Positions 27,350 through 36,037 of a stretch of DNA of 64,000 nucleotides are shown here, piece after piece. The stretch comes from Bacteroidota bacterium. Its GTDB lineage: Bacteria; Bacteroidota; Bacteroidia; Bacteroidales; Lentimicrobiaceae. A program made the position numbers and the translations under genes. A model generated the notes under the pieces. It saw nothing but the letters and a program-made list of their open reading frames with translations. It was not told where the DNA came from and did no database searches. Location: the NCBI GenBank assembly GCA_023441805.1, contig JAEZNO010000025.1, positions 1 to 64,000 on the forward strand. Reading direction: 5' to 3'. Each line of letters starts with the position of its first letter. Position 1 is the stretch's first letter.

Positions 27350-27357
27350 AAATTATG
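27350..27357 (-). promoter_or_regulatory. Candidate -7 box for arcC-argF
   Basis: The minus strand reads TAATTTTG. A TTG at 27375-27377 is 17 bases upstream, slightly short of the preferred spacing. The predicted leader is about 25 bases. Confidence 0.45.
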
Positions 27358-27384
27358 AGAATTTAACTACAAAGCAAGAATCAT

Positions 27385-27392
27385 TACTTTTG
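27385..27392 (+). promoter_or_regulatory. Candidate -7 box immediately before the EamA gene
   Basis: TACTTTTG matches TAnnTTTG and ends only four bases before the ATG of the EamA gene. If used, the mRNA would be leaderless or nearly so. No clear upstream TTG box. Confidence 0.4.
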
Positions 27393-27396
27393 TACG

Positions 27397-28296
27397 ATGA
27401 GTAATCAAAAAAGATCGTTTGCCTTTGCTATTGTCGCTATCCTTCTTTGGAGTACTGTAGGCACTGCATTTAAAATATCACTTCGTTATTTGAATTATGC
27501 TGAATTACTTCTACTGGCGTCGCTTGTCTCTGCATGTTTGACCGGCATCACAATAATCTTTAATGGTCAGATTAAGCTGATTAGTAAAACCAGCCCTAAG
27601 GAATGGCTGCTCTCAGCATCCCTGGGTTTTCTGAATCCATTTGCATATTATCTGATACTCTTTAAGGCATTCTCTTTATTACAAGCCCAAGAAGCAGTTG
27701 CTTTAAACTATATTTGGCCAATGATGCTTGTGCTGCTTTCTGTCCCAATATTGAAACAGAAGATAAAATGGACAAATGTCATTGCCCTGCTTATCAGTTT
27801 TTCGGGAGCTATACTTATTGCCACTCGGGGAAAGCCATTCAGCCTTGATCTTAAAGAACCTTTGGGCGTGACTCTTGCATTGAGCAGCGCTATCTTCTGG
27901 GCACTCTTTTGGTTGATGAATGTTCGCGACAAGAGAGAGGAAACGCTTAAACTCTTTATGAATTTTACTTTTGGCTTTTTATATACCCTGATCTTTTGTC
28001 TATTTACCGACAATATCCCTGAGATTAATCTCTCAGGCTTTTTAGGTTCTGTATATGTAGGATTATTTGAAATGGGAATAACCTTCATCCTATGGTTAAA
28101 GGCCTTAAAATATGCTGAGAACACTGCCAGGGTGAGTAACTTGGTTTATCTTTCACCATTTATGTCACTCATCTTTATTTCAATTGTAATAGGCGAGAAG
28201 ATTCTACTGTCAACTCTAGCAGGATTGGTATTAATTATAACGGGAATAATTTTACAACAGATACTAACCCGGAAAAGAAAAACTGTCAGATCTTAG
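27397..28296 (+). CDS. EamA/DMT-family transporter
   Basis: The 299-residue protein has ten predicted helices arranged as two EamA repeats (about 8-140 and 150-290). This is the drug/metabolite transporter layout seen in exporters of amino acids and other small metabolites. The first repeat contains AILLWSTVGTAFK and the second SSAIFWALFWLMN, both typical. It is divergent from arcC with 78 bases between starts. Export of an amino acid or other metabolite is a fair guess, but the substrate cannot be read from sequence. Confidence 0.85.
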   Translation: MSNQKRSFAFAIVAILLWSTVGTAFKISLRYLNYAELLLLASLVSACLTGITIIFNGQIKLISKTSPKEWLLSASLGFLNPFAYYLILFKAFSLLQAQEAVALNYIWPMMLVLLSVPILKQKIKWTNVIALLISFSGAILIATRGKPFSLDLKEPLGVTLALSSAIFWALFWLMNVRDKREETLKLFMNFTFGFLYTLIFCLFTDNIPEINLSGFLGSVYVGLFEMGITFILWLKALKYAENTARVSNLVYLSPFMSLIFISIVIGEKILLSTLAGLVLIITGIILQQILTRKRKTVRS

Positions 28297-28364
28297 TCTT
28301 TTTCAGTGTATTAACCTATTTCATGGAATGATAATTTCAATATTCATCATGCAAAATTCATCAT

Positions 28365-30647
28365 TCAGAGCGGCCTTTCGTACTTACTCATTTTTTTATT
28401 TGGCTTATTTCCCATGAAGAATTCCAGTTTGCCACCATTAACAATGTCAGCATGAGTTATGAAGGTCTTAGTATAAGGTTTACCATTCAATGAAATTTCC
28501 TGAATGAATATGTTATCGCCTCCTGCATTGTGGGTGGTAATGTTAAATTTCTTACCATTTTCAAGATTTATTGTTAATGAGGGAACTTGTGGAGAGCCAA
28601 ATACATACACTCCATTAGCAGGATTAACAGGATAAAATCCCATTGTACTGAAAATATACCAAGCCGACATTTGACCGCAGTCTTCGTTACCTGAGTATCC
28701 GGAAGGTTTTTCTGTATATTGTTCATTCATTACTTTAGCTGCATAGTATTGAGCTTTCCAAGGCTCACCGGCATAATTGTACAGATAAATAATATGGTGA
28801 CTTGGTTCATTTCCGTGCGCATATTGTCCGATAAAGCCTGAGGCATTTCCATTTACATCATCAGGTTTTGCATTTAAGTTAAAGAACTCATCAAGTTTTG
28901 CTATAAATGCCTGTTCACCGCCAAGCATCTTAATGAAGTAATTTACATCGTGAGGAACATACCATAGATATTGCCAACCATTACCTTCAGTAAAAGGATA
29001 TCCACCATTGCCACCATATTTAAGTGGAGAGAAGGGCTCAATCCATTTTCCCTGATCATCTTTTGCTCTGAAAAATCCAATTGTATTGTCAAAATGATTC
29101 CTGTAATACTCCGATCTTGCTTTAAAGTAGTTGAAATCATTTGTTTTACCCATTTTCTCTGCCATGTTAGCAACGCACCAATCATTATAGGCTACTTCCA
29201 ATGCAATACTGACAGATTGCGATTGCTTGTTTTCAGGGATGTATTTGAACTGATCAAGTAAATTAAAAGCACCATGCTGATGTGGAATTCTCGAGGAAGC
29301 ATTTATTGCTTCCCATGCATGATTATAATCTATACCTTCAATTCCTTTATTATATGCATCGACTATTACCGGAATAGCATGGTTGCCGATCATACAGTAA
29401 GTTTCTTTCCCCCATAGCTGCCAGATCGGCAAATAGCCATAATCATCATATTGTCTGAGCATCGAGTTGATAAAACTTGCTGCACGGGAAGGCTCCAATA
29501 TCGTGTATAATGGGTGAGCAGCTCTGTAAGTATCCCATAATGAGAATGTGCTATAATGTTTGTTATCGGATGCTTTTTTTAATTCTGAAGTGCTATTTAT
29601 ATAGTTCCCGTTAACATCGGCCAGGTTATTTGGCTGAATGAGTGTATGATATAGTGAAGTGTAGAATATAGTTTTTAGTTTATCCGATCCTTCAATATCA
29701 ACAACTGATAGCTCTTTATTCCAGATGTCTCTTGTTTGCTTATGAACTCTATCGAAATCAAACCCATTGATTTCTGCCTTCAGGTTTTCTCTTGCTCCAT
29801 CGTAGCTTACTGATGATAAACCTACTTTAACGATTAGCGGTGTACCAGGATTTTTATCGAAAAATGCAACCATCTTAAGATTAGTGTGGTTGGCAATAGG
29901 TACATTTTCATATACTCGATTACCTGCCTTCATGTATTGTTTACTGAACGGTTTCGAAAACTCAGCCCTGAAATATACCCTTCTTTGGTTAGCCCACCCG
30001 GTAATAGTTCGATAACCCTCTATTGTGTGATCATCTATCACTCTTATTTGAGCATCAATAATCCGGCACGACCAATAAGGACGGCTCTTGTCAAGTGAAT
30101 GATCTAAATCTATCATCAGATAAAATGGTAATCCATCGTATGATGAATACCTGTGCATTCCACAATGTTCTGTTGCAGTCAATTCAGCAACAATAGCAGC
30201 ATTATCAAGAACAACACTATAGAATCCCGGTGATGCTTTTTCCTTATTGTGACTGAATGTTGAGCTATAACCTTTTACTTTTCCCTTTGTATAAGGCTCC
30301 CAGGCAATTTGTCCCTTAAAAGGCATGAAGAGAAAATCAAACAGGTCAGCTACTCCTGTACCACTTAGGTGTGTATGGCTGAATCCAACAATGGTATCAT
30401 CAGCATAATCATAACCACTACAAGGATCTTCAGGATTGTCATCAGTGTCCGGACTTAGTTGCACTAAACCGAAAGGATAAGTAGCTCCCGGAAAGTTACT
30501 GCCCGATAAACTTAGTGAGTCAACCGACCCTGATCCAATAAAAGGATTTACATAGGCAGAATAATCCTTAATCGGCTGTATCTGAGCATTAACAGTCGCA
30601 AGAAAGAACAATACACTAAAGATCGAAAGAGTAGTTTTTTTCATCAT
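28365..30647 (-). CDS. GH92 family exo-alpha-mannosidase
   Basis: GH92 enzymes are calcium-dependent exo-alpha-mannosidases, mostly alpha-1,2, acting on host or yeast mannans and N-glycans. A signal peptide (about 1-21, ending VNAQ) targets the periplasm or outer surface. Family features include YVNPFIGSG at the start, the FSHTHLSGTG stretch, and the C-terminal NEDCGQMSAWYIFS, which contains catalytic carboxylates. It lacks a lipobox. Length (760) is normal. There is no SusCD pair or other glycosidase nearby, so this is an isolated enzyme rather than part of a polysaccharide locus. Confidence 0.92.
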   Translation of the reverse strand: MMKKTTLSIFSVLFFLATVNAQIQPIKDYSAYVNPFIGSGSVDSLSLSGSNFPGATYPFGLVQLSPDTDDNPEDPCSGYDYADDTIVGFSHTHLSGTGVADLFDFLFMPFKGQIAWEPYTKGKVKGYSSTFSHNKEKASPGFYSVVLDNAAIVAELTATEHCGMHRYSSYDGLPFYLMIDLDHSLDKSRPYWSCRIIDAQIRVIDDHTIEGYRTITGWANQRRVYFRAEFSKPFSKQYMKAGNRVYENVPIANHTNLKMVAFFDKNPGTPLIVKVGLSSVSYDGARENLKAEINGFDFDRVHKQTRDIWNKELSVVDIEGSDKLKTIFYTSLYHTLIQPNNLADVNGNYINSTSELKKASDNKHYSTFSLWDTYRAAHPLYTILEPSRAASFINSMLRQYDDYGYLPIWQLWGKETYCMIGNHAIPVIVDAYNKGIEGIDYNHAWEAINASSRIPHQHGAFNLLDQFKYIPENKQSQSVSIALEVAYNDWCVANMAEKMGKTNDFNYFKARSEYYRNHFDNTIGFFRAKDDQGKWIEPFSPLKYGGNGGYPFTEGNGWQYLWYVPHDVNYFIKMLGGEQAFIAKLDEFFNLNAKPDDVNGNASGFIGQYAHGNEPSHHIIYLYNYAGEPWKAQYYAAKVMNEQYTEKPSGYSGNEDCGQMSAWYIFSTMGFYPVNPANGVYVFGSPQVPSLTINLENGKKFNITTHNAGGDNIFIQEISLNGKPYTKTFITHADIVNGGKLEFFMGNKPNKKMSKYERPL

Positions 30648-30666
30648 TTATCAGATTTGAATAGTG

Positions 30667-30674
30667 CAAATATA
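30667..30674 (-). promoter_or_regulatory. Candidate -7 box for the GH92 gene
   Basis: The minus strand reads TATATTTG, 20 bases ahead of the GH92 ATG. No upstream TTG at the expected spacing. Confidence 0.4.
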
Positions 30675-30742
30675 GCACCCCTTTGATGAATGATGAATTA
30701 TTGAATGATGAATGTTAATTTACACATTTCAACGTAGGGATT

Positions 30743-32485
30743 TCACAAATAGAAGTATGCTATAATGCCTTCCAGTTTGGATCTCATCGACTTATTAACT
30801 TCATCAAATTGATGTTTGTCGGGAAGTGTTCCTTTTACACCGAAATAGAATTTTATTTTAGGTTCTGTTCCTGAAGGACGAATGGTTATTTTGCTGCCTC
30901 CTTCAAGAAAGAACTGTAGTACATCTGATTTGGGAAGATCAATTGGATAATCTTTGTTTGTCATGAAATTGTGTTCTTCTTGTTTCAGATAATCCCTTAC
31001 AGCAATAACATGGAGTCCATTAATCTCTTTAGGCGGGTTATTGCGGTAACCTTCCATCATCTGCCTAATCTCTTCAGCACCGGATTTACCCTTCTTGGTT
31101 ATGGAAACGAGATCTTCAAGATAGAACCCATATTTCACATAAATGTCAATGAGTAGTTCATACATTGACATTCCCTTCTCTTTTGCCCAGGCAGCTGCTT
31201 CGGCCAGCATACAACATGCACTAACAGCATCTTTGTCACGCACAAAATCACCAACCAGGTAACCGTAACTTTCCTCACCGCCTCCTATGAAAGATTTTAC
31301 TCCCTCATACTTTCTTATAATCTCAGCTATGTACTTGAAACCCGTGAGTACATCAAATGACTCCACTTTCATGCTGTGAGCTATATCTTTAAGTAACTCC
31401 GATGTGACAATTGTCTTGGCAATAAACTCATTACCGGTCAATTTACCGAGTTTTTCCCATTGGGTTATTAAATAATATATAAGTATAGAAGCTGATTGGT
31501 TACCATTTAACAAAATGAATTGTCCGTTGTCATCTTTAACACCCACACCCACTCGGTCGGCATCAGGGTCGGTTGCAAGGATGATTTCGGCATTGATTTC
31601 TTTAGCTAAATCGAGTGCCATGGCCATTGCAGCCTTTTCTTCAGGGTTAGGAGAGACTACCGTAGTGAAATTGCCATCAGGTACCATTTGTTCCTCAACA
31701 AGGTTGATATTTTGGAAGCCAAATTCCTTTAAAGCCTTAGGTACAAGAGTACCGCCGGTTCCATGAATTGCAGTATATACAATCTTTAAGTCTTTGTGCT
31801 TCTTTATAATATCAGGTGATAATGAAAGTGATTTAACAGCTGACAGATATACATTGTCTACATCAGCACCTATTTTGGTTATCAATGATTCACCACCTGT
31901 AAATTTTATTTCATTTATATCATTGATTTTCTTGACCTCAGCAATCACATTTTTATCGTGGGGAGGTACCAGTTGCCCCCCATCATTCCAATAAACCTTA
32001 TATCCGTTATACTCCTTTGGATTGTGCGAAGCTGTGATTACAATTCCCGATTGACACTTGAGGTGACGGACCGCAAATGACAATTCTGGTGTCGGACGAA
32101 GGTTCTCAAACAGATATACCTTTATACCATTAGCAGCCAGTACATTAGCAGTCACTTCAGCAAAATATCGTGAGTTATTCCTTGAGTCAAACGCAATTGC
32201 TACGCTTATCTGAGGAAGATCAGCAAAACTCTTCTTAAGGTAGTTAGCTAATCCTTGTGTGGCGGTTCCAACAGTATATTTATTCATCCGGTTAGTACCG
32301 GCACCCATGATACCTCTCAGACCTCCAGTACCAAATTCCAAATCCTTGTAAAAACTCTCAATAAGTTCTGATTCATCAAATTGCATCATATTTTGGACAG
32401 AGATGCGTGTTTCTTCATCATAATTGTTCTGAAGCCACTGTTTGGCTTTTGCTAATATTTCAGGGGCTACTACTCTAGTTGTCAT
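30743..32485 (-). CDS. Phosphoglucomutase/phosphomannomutase
   Basis: An alpha-D-phosphohexomutase of 580 residues. It has the phosphoserine loop TASHNPKEYNGYK, the metal loop DPDADRVG, the sugar-binding GGEESYGY and the phosphate-binding RPSGTEPKIK near the C-terminus. The length and the NGYKVYWNDGGQ sequence match the long PgcA/PGM2-like group, which interconverts glucose-1- and glucose-6-phosphate and sometimes mannose or pentose phosphates. It could feed UDP-glucose synthesis for the ugd gene downstream, or work with the GH65 block. Starts at ATG. Confidence 0.9.
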   Translation of the reverse strand: MTTRVVAPEILAKAKQWLQNNYDEETRISVQNMMQFDESELIESFYKDLEFGTGGLRGIMGAGTNRMNKYTVGTATQGLANYLKKSFADLPQISVAIAFDSRNNSRYFAEVTANVLAANGIKVYLFENLRPTPELSFAVRHLKCQSGIVITASHNPKEYNGYKVYWNDGGQLVPPHDKNVIAEVKKINDINEIKFTGGESLITKIGADVDNVYLSAVKSLSLSPDIIKKHKDLKIVYTAIHGTGGTLVPKALKEFGFQNINLVEEQMVPDGNFTTVVSPNPEEKAAMAMALDLAKEINAEIILATDPDADRVGVGVKDDNGQFILLNGNQSASILIYYLITQWEKLGKLTGNEFIAKTIVTSELLKDIAHSMKVESFDVLTGFKYIAEIIRKYEGVKSFIGGGEESYGYLVGDFVRDKDAVSACCMLAEAAAWAKEKGMSMYELLIDIYVKYGFYLEDLVSITKKGKSGAEEIRQMMEGYRNNPPKEINGLHVIAVRDYLKQEEHNFMTNKDYPIDLPKSDVLQFFLEGGSKITIRPSGTEPKIKFYFGVKGTLPDKHQFDEVNKSMRSKLEGIIAYFYL

Positions 32486-32622
32486 GGGCTTTAATTGTTT
32501 AAATACTCTTGAAATGCAAATCTTTATAACAGAGAAATTATTTTGGTGTTCACCCTGGTTAAGGGAATAATATCGATAGAATAATTAACGGGTTACTTTG
32601 TAACTTGCTTCTTTAAAGATAC

Positions 32623-32649
32623 AAAAAAAATCCTAACCTTCAGTTAAGT
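32623..32649 (-). terminator. Terminator overlapping the rfbD stop codon
   Basis: On the minus strand CTTAAC pairs with GTTAGG (one T-G pair) around a five-base loop. The stem is followed by A and eight T residues. The rfbD TAA stop lies inside the stem. Confidence 0.6.
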
Positions 32650-33516
32650 AGGTCGATTTTCTGTCTCGTAGAATTGTTTAAGACACACTACAAGACTGTC
32701 ATACCACCATGGAATTTCTACGCCTGTGACTGACTTAAAATGTGTTTTATCCAGTACACTATAATGTGGCCGGATGGCCGGGGTAGGATAGTCTTTTGTA
32801 AGTATCGGTTCAATCTTACAATTAATGTTTTTTATTTCAACAATTGCTTTTGCAAAATCATACCAACTACAAATTCCTTCATTTGAGAAATGATAGATTC
32901 CCGGAGCAGCATCTTTACTTATAAGAGTCATAATCCCTTCCGCAAGATCACCTGCCCATGTCGGGGTTCCTGTTTGGTCAGATACTACTCGGATGGCTCC
33001 TTTTTCAGAACAAATTCTTAATACTATTTTCATGAAATTATTGCCAAATATTGAGTAAAGCCAAGATGTACGAACTATTATTGAACGAGGGTTATTAACC
33101 AGGACAAGGTCTTCACCAAGGGATTTCGACCGGGCATAGATGCCTTGAGGGTTTTTGGGATGATCCTCTTTATAGGGTTTACTTCCATCACCACCAAACA
33201 CGTAATCAGTACTGATATGTATCAGCCGACATCTGTGCTTATCAGTCAATTTAGCCAAAAGTGCCGGTGCTTCAGCATTAAGTTTGTTGCATAATGAAAC
33301 ATCCTGTTCTGCCTTATCGACAGCAGTGTAAGCTGCACAATTAACAACCCAGTTAGGATTGAATTTATCTAATATATTTTCGACATCACTCTCATTAGTG
33401 ATATCGAGTTCGGGTAAATCAGTAAACAGGAATTCAGTATTATCAGGTGCGTTATCCTTCAATCTTAAGTGATTTCCAAGCTGGCCATTGCTTCCTGTTA
33501 CAAGTATTCTCTTCAT
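32644..33516 (-). CDS. rfbD: dTDP-4-dehydrorhamnose reductase
   Basis: RfbD performs the last step of dTDP-L-rhamnose synthesis, reducing the 4-keto sugar with NADPH. The Rossmann start VTGSNGQLGNHL, the catalytic TDYVFGGDG...YARSK arrangement (Tyr and Lys of an extended short-chain dehydrogenase) and RTSWLYS are typical. Length 290 is normal. The rfbA, B and C partners are not adjacent. Its ATG shares one base with the ugd stop codon, so the two genes are translated as a pair. Both products supply nucleotide sugars for cell-surface glycans. Confidence 0.93.
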   Translation of the reverse strand: MKRILVTGSNGQLGNHLRLKDNAPDNTEFLFTDLPELDITNESDVENILDKFNPNWVVNCAAYTAVDKAEQDVSLCNKLNAEAPALLAKLTDKHRCRLIHISTDYVFGGDGSKPYKEDHPKNPQGIYARSKSLGEDLVLVNNPRSIIVRTSWLYSIFGNNFMKIVLRICSEKGAIRVVSDQTGTPTWAGDLAEGIMTLISKDAAPGIYHFSNEGICSWYDFAKAIVEIKNINCKIEPILTKDYPTPAIRPHYSVLDKTHFKSVTGVEIPWWYDSLVVCLKQFYETENRPT

Positions 33517-34841
33517 TATAATTTAGTATTAACTCCAATGCAGAAGTAGTCAAATCCAAGGCGTTGCAGTTCTTTTCTGTCGTAGATATTACGGCCGTCA
33601 AAAATCACCGGCTTCTTAATCAAGCGTTTGACAACAGCCCAATTCGGGAACCGGAAATCAGTCCATTCGGTTACAAGCATAATAGCATCAGCATCCATGG
33701 CAGCCTCATATGCATCCTTGCATAAAACTATTTTATCACCGATTCGACGTTTCGTTTCATTCATGGCTACCGGATCGTAGCCTTTAATGCGACATCCGTG
33801 TTCTAACAATTTTTCAATTAACACCAATGATGGTGCTTCACGCATATCGTCGGTTTGAGGTTTGAATGAAAGTCCCCATAAGGCAATGGTTAATCCGTTT
33901 ACATTACCATTATAGTATTTCATCAGCTTATTAAAAAGAATTGATTTCTGGTCATCATTCACTTCCTCAACAGCCTTAAGAACCCTCATATTATAGCCTA
34001 TTTTGTTGGCTGTATGAATCAAAGCTTTAACATCTTTCGGAAAACATGATCCTCCATAACCAATACCGGGATAAATAAACTTGTTGCCGATTCGTGTATC
34101 ACTGCCGATGCCTTTTCTAACCATATTGACATCTGCACCAACGATTTCGCATAGATTCGCAATATCGTTCATGAAGCTGATTTTGGTCGCCAACATGGCA
34201 TTAGCTGCATATTTAGTCATCTCAGCTGATGCAACATCCATAAAGATAACCGGGTGGCCGTTGAGCGTGAAGGGCTTATAAAGTCTCGACATGATCTCTT
34301 CGGCTTCTTTTGATTCAACACCTACTACTATTCGGTCAGGTTTCATGAAATCGTTAATAGCATCACCTTCCTTTAGAAATTCAGGATTGGATGCAACATC
34401 AAATGTAATATTGAGCGATCTGCTATTGAGCTCATTCTGTACTGTTTGCCGTACTTTATGAGCTGTACCGACCGGTACAGTACTTTTAGTGACTAATAGC
34501 AGGTGTTTGTTCATATTCTGTCCTACAGTCTTTGCCACATCCAATACATACTTCAAATCGGCACTGCCATCTTCATCCGGAGGGGTTCCTACCGCTATGA
34601 AAATTACATCGGAATCATTCACACAGGAGGCCAAATCAGTGGTAAACATAAGTCTTTCTTTTTCGATATTTCTTGCGATCATATCGTCAAGACCAGGCTC
34701 ATAAATGGGTGATATTCCTTTCTTTAAGTTTTCAATTTTAACACTGTCTATATCAACGCAAACAACGTTGATTCCCACTTCGGCAAAACATGTACCTGTG
34801 ACAAGACCAACATAACCGGTACCAACAATAGTAATTTTCAT
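33516..34841 (-). CDS. ugd: UDP-glucose 6-dehydrogenase
   Basis: The enzyme oxidises UDP-glucose twice to UDP-glucuronate. The N-terminal NAD site GTGYVGLVTGTCFAE, the mid-domain NPEFLKEG, and the catalytic cysteine in GYGGSCFPKD are all present. The C-terminal UDP-binding domain contains WGLSFKPQTDDMREAPS. At 441 residues it is full length. It is the first gene of a pair with rfbD. UDP-glucuronate is a precursor for capsule, exopolysaccharide or lipopolysaccharide. ATG start. Confidence 0.95.
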   Translation of the reverse strand: MKITIVGTGYVGLVTGTCFAEVGINVVCVDIDSVKIENLKKGISPIYEPGLDDMIARNIEKERLMFTTDLASCVNDSDVIFIAVGTPPDEDGSADLKYVLDVAKTVGQNMNKHLLLVTKSTVPVGTAHKVRQTVQNELNSRSLNITFDVASNPEFLKEGDAINDFMKPDRIVVGVESKEAEEIMSRLYKPFTLNGHPVIFMDVASAEMTKYAANAMLATKISFMNDIANLCEIVGADVNMVRKGIGSDTRIGNKFIYPGIGYGGSCFPKDVKALIHTANKIGYNMRVLKAVEEVNDDQKSILFNKLMKYYNGNVNGLTIALWGLSFKPQTDDMREAPSLVLIEKLLEHGCRIKGYDPVAMNETKRRIGDKIVLCKDAYEAAMDADAIMLVTEWTDFRFPNWAVVKRLIKKPVIFDGRNIYDRKELQRLGFDYFCIGVNTKL

Positions 34842-34997
34842 ATAGTTTTTCTAATACTTTTTATGTTAACACAGCAAATATATCAACAACAAACGAAGTA
34901 GAGAATCTTTAAGTATAAAATTTTAGAAAATCAGTCTGATGAATTTTTGTCTTTTGACTACAGTAGGTGAGAAGGAATGATAATATATTATGTAAGA

Positions 34998-35127
34998 ATG
35001 ATATTAAAGTGGTCACAACCTCGACACAATCTACTCAACACAACTTAAAATTAATTTCGAAGTTGTTACCAGATTGTTATTAGGCTGTATAGAGATTGTC
35101 TTGAGGTTGTGACCATTTTAATATCAT
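34998..35127. repeat. Nested 130-bp inverted-repeat element (MITE-like or regulatory cruciform)
   Basis: The outer arms, 34998-35033 and 35092-35127, match as reverse complements over 36 bases with only a few mismatches, one of which gives a G-U pair in RNA. Inside, a second hairpin (about 35025-35047 with 35060-35077) uses the same ACAATCT block, so two folds compete. The 532-base gap 34842-35373 otherwise holds only the tetR control sites; no gene is seen. Confidence 0.75.
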
Positions 35128-35299
35128 AGCATCCTCATTTTATTATACTAAGAATAAAAAAGATGCTTTCCCATTTAGACAGCCATTTAATATCATTTTT
35201 GAACCAGGTCAGGACAAAATTTTAACTCTAAATCTACTTTGTCCCTATATTTTTCTACTCCATCGATATGGATCTTAGTTATGAGATTTGCTAAAAAAA

Positions 35300-35315
35300 T
35301 TAAACAAATGTTTAA
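35300..35315. promoter_or_regulatory. Candidate TetR operator, site 1
   Basis: TTAAACA-AA-TGTTTAA is a perfect 7-bp inverted repeat with a two-base centre, lying just upstream of the tetR promoter. A near-copy is found before the TolC gene at 36000-36015. Confidence 0.6.
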
Positions 35316-35320
35316 AAAAC

Positions 35321-35352
35321 TTGTTTTAACCATATCGATTATATTATATTTG
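35321..35352 (+). promoter_or_regulatory. Promoter of the TetR gene
   Basis: TTG at 35321-35323 and TATATTTG at 35345-35352 are spaced by 21 bases, in line with the phylum consensus. The start codon chosen for tetR follows 21 bases later. Confidence 0.65.
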
Positions 35353-35373
35353 CAGAACAAACTTTTAAGTAAG

Positions 35374-35982
35374 ATGTCAACGAAAAAACGAAAGGTTGAT
35401 CTTTCAACAGAGGAGAAAATAAAAGAAGCAGCACGGAAGGTTTTTTCCAGTAAAGGTTATGCAGCGACGCGTACTCGTGATATAGCTGAAGAAGCAGGAA
35501 TAAATTTAGCCCTGGTGAATTATTATTTTAGAAGTAAGGATAAGCTTTTTAATGAGATAATGCATGAAAAGGTATATCAGCTATTTGGAACTATCATACC
35601 GGTATTGGTGAATCCCTCACTTTCACTTGATACTAAAATAAGTGTAGTTGCAGATAGTTATATTGATTTGCTGATTGAGAATCCTGATCTTCCTTTAATG
35701 GTACTCAGTGAGTTAAAGCATAATCCCGATGGTTTTGGGTTGAAAGTTCAACTAAGCCCACTGGATAAGAATTCAAGTCTCGTTAAGCAAATTCATGAGC
35801 GAAATCCAAATATCAATCCTATGCAATTGATACTTTCAATGCTTGGAATGATTATTTTTCCTTTCGTAGCAAGACCTGTTTTCACAACTCTTAGTGGCAT
35901 GACCAAAGAAGAATATTCAGCTCTGATGAAGGAACGTAAGGAGTATATTAATAAGTGGGTTAATGCCCTGTTAGACTCCTGA
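35374..35982 (+). CDS. TetR/AcrR-family transcriptional regulator of the efflux operon
   Basis: The ATG at 35374 is chosen because it follows the promoter box and starts just before the DNA-binding domain; the frame runs 45 codons further upstream, but into the promoter. Residues about 10-60 are the TetR helix-turn-helix (ARKVFSSKGYAATRTRDIAEEAGINLALVNYYFRSK, conserved in the family). The C-terminal 140 residues form the variable ligand-binding and dimerisation part. It is the first gene ahead of a TolC-HlyD-ABC export operon, so it is probably a local repressor released by an exported compound. The paired sites at 35300 and 36000 are likely targets. Confidence 0.88.
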   Translation: MSTKKRKVDLSTEEKIKEAARKVFSSKGYAATRTRDIAEEAGINLALVNYYFRSKDKLFNEIMHEKVYQLFGTIIPVLVNPSLSLDTKISVVADSYIDLLIENPDLPLMVLSELKHNPDGFGLKVQLSPLDKNSSLVKQIHERNPNINPMQLILSMLGMIIFPFVARPVFTTLSGMTKEEYSALMKERKEYINKWVNALLDS

Positions 35983-35999
35983 TTTTATTTATCAGATGA

Positions 36000-36015
36000 T
36001 TAAACAAATGATTAA
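36000..36015. promoter_or_regulatory. Candidate TetR operator, site 2
   Basis: TTAAACA-AA-TGATTAA matches site 1 at 15 of 16 positions. It lies between the tetR stop and the TolC-family start, 22 bases before that start. Confidence 0.55.
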
Positions 36016-36037
36016 ATCAAAATAATCATAACACAAA

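Noticed and set aside
35239..35373. Upstream extension of the TetR gene (45 codons)
   Set aside because: It would place the promoter boxes and operator inside the coding region; the domain starts just after 35374.
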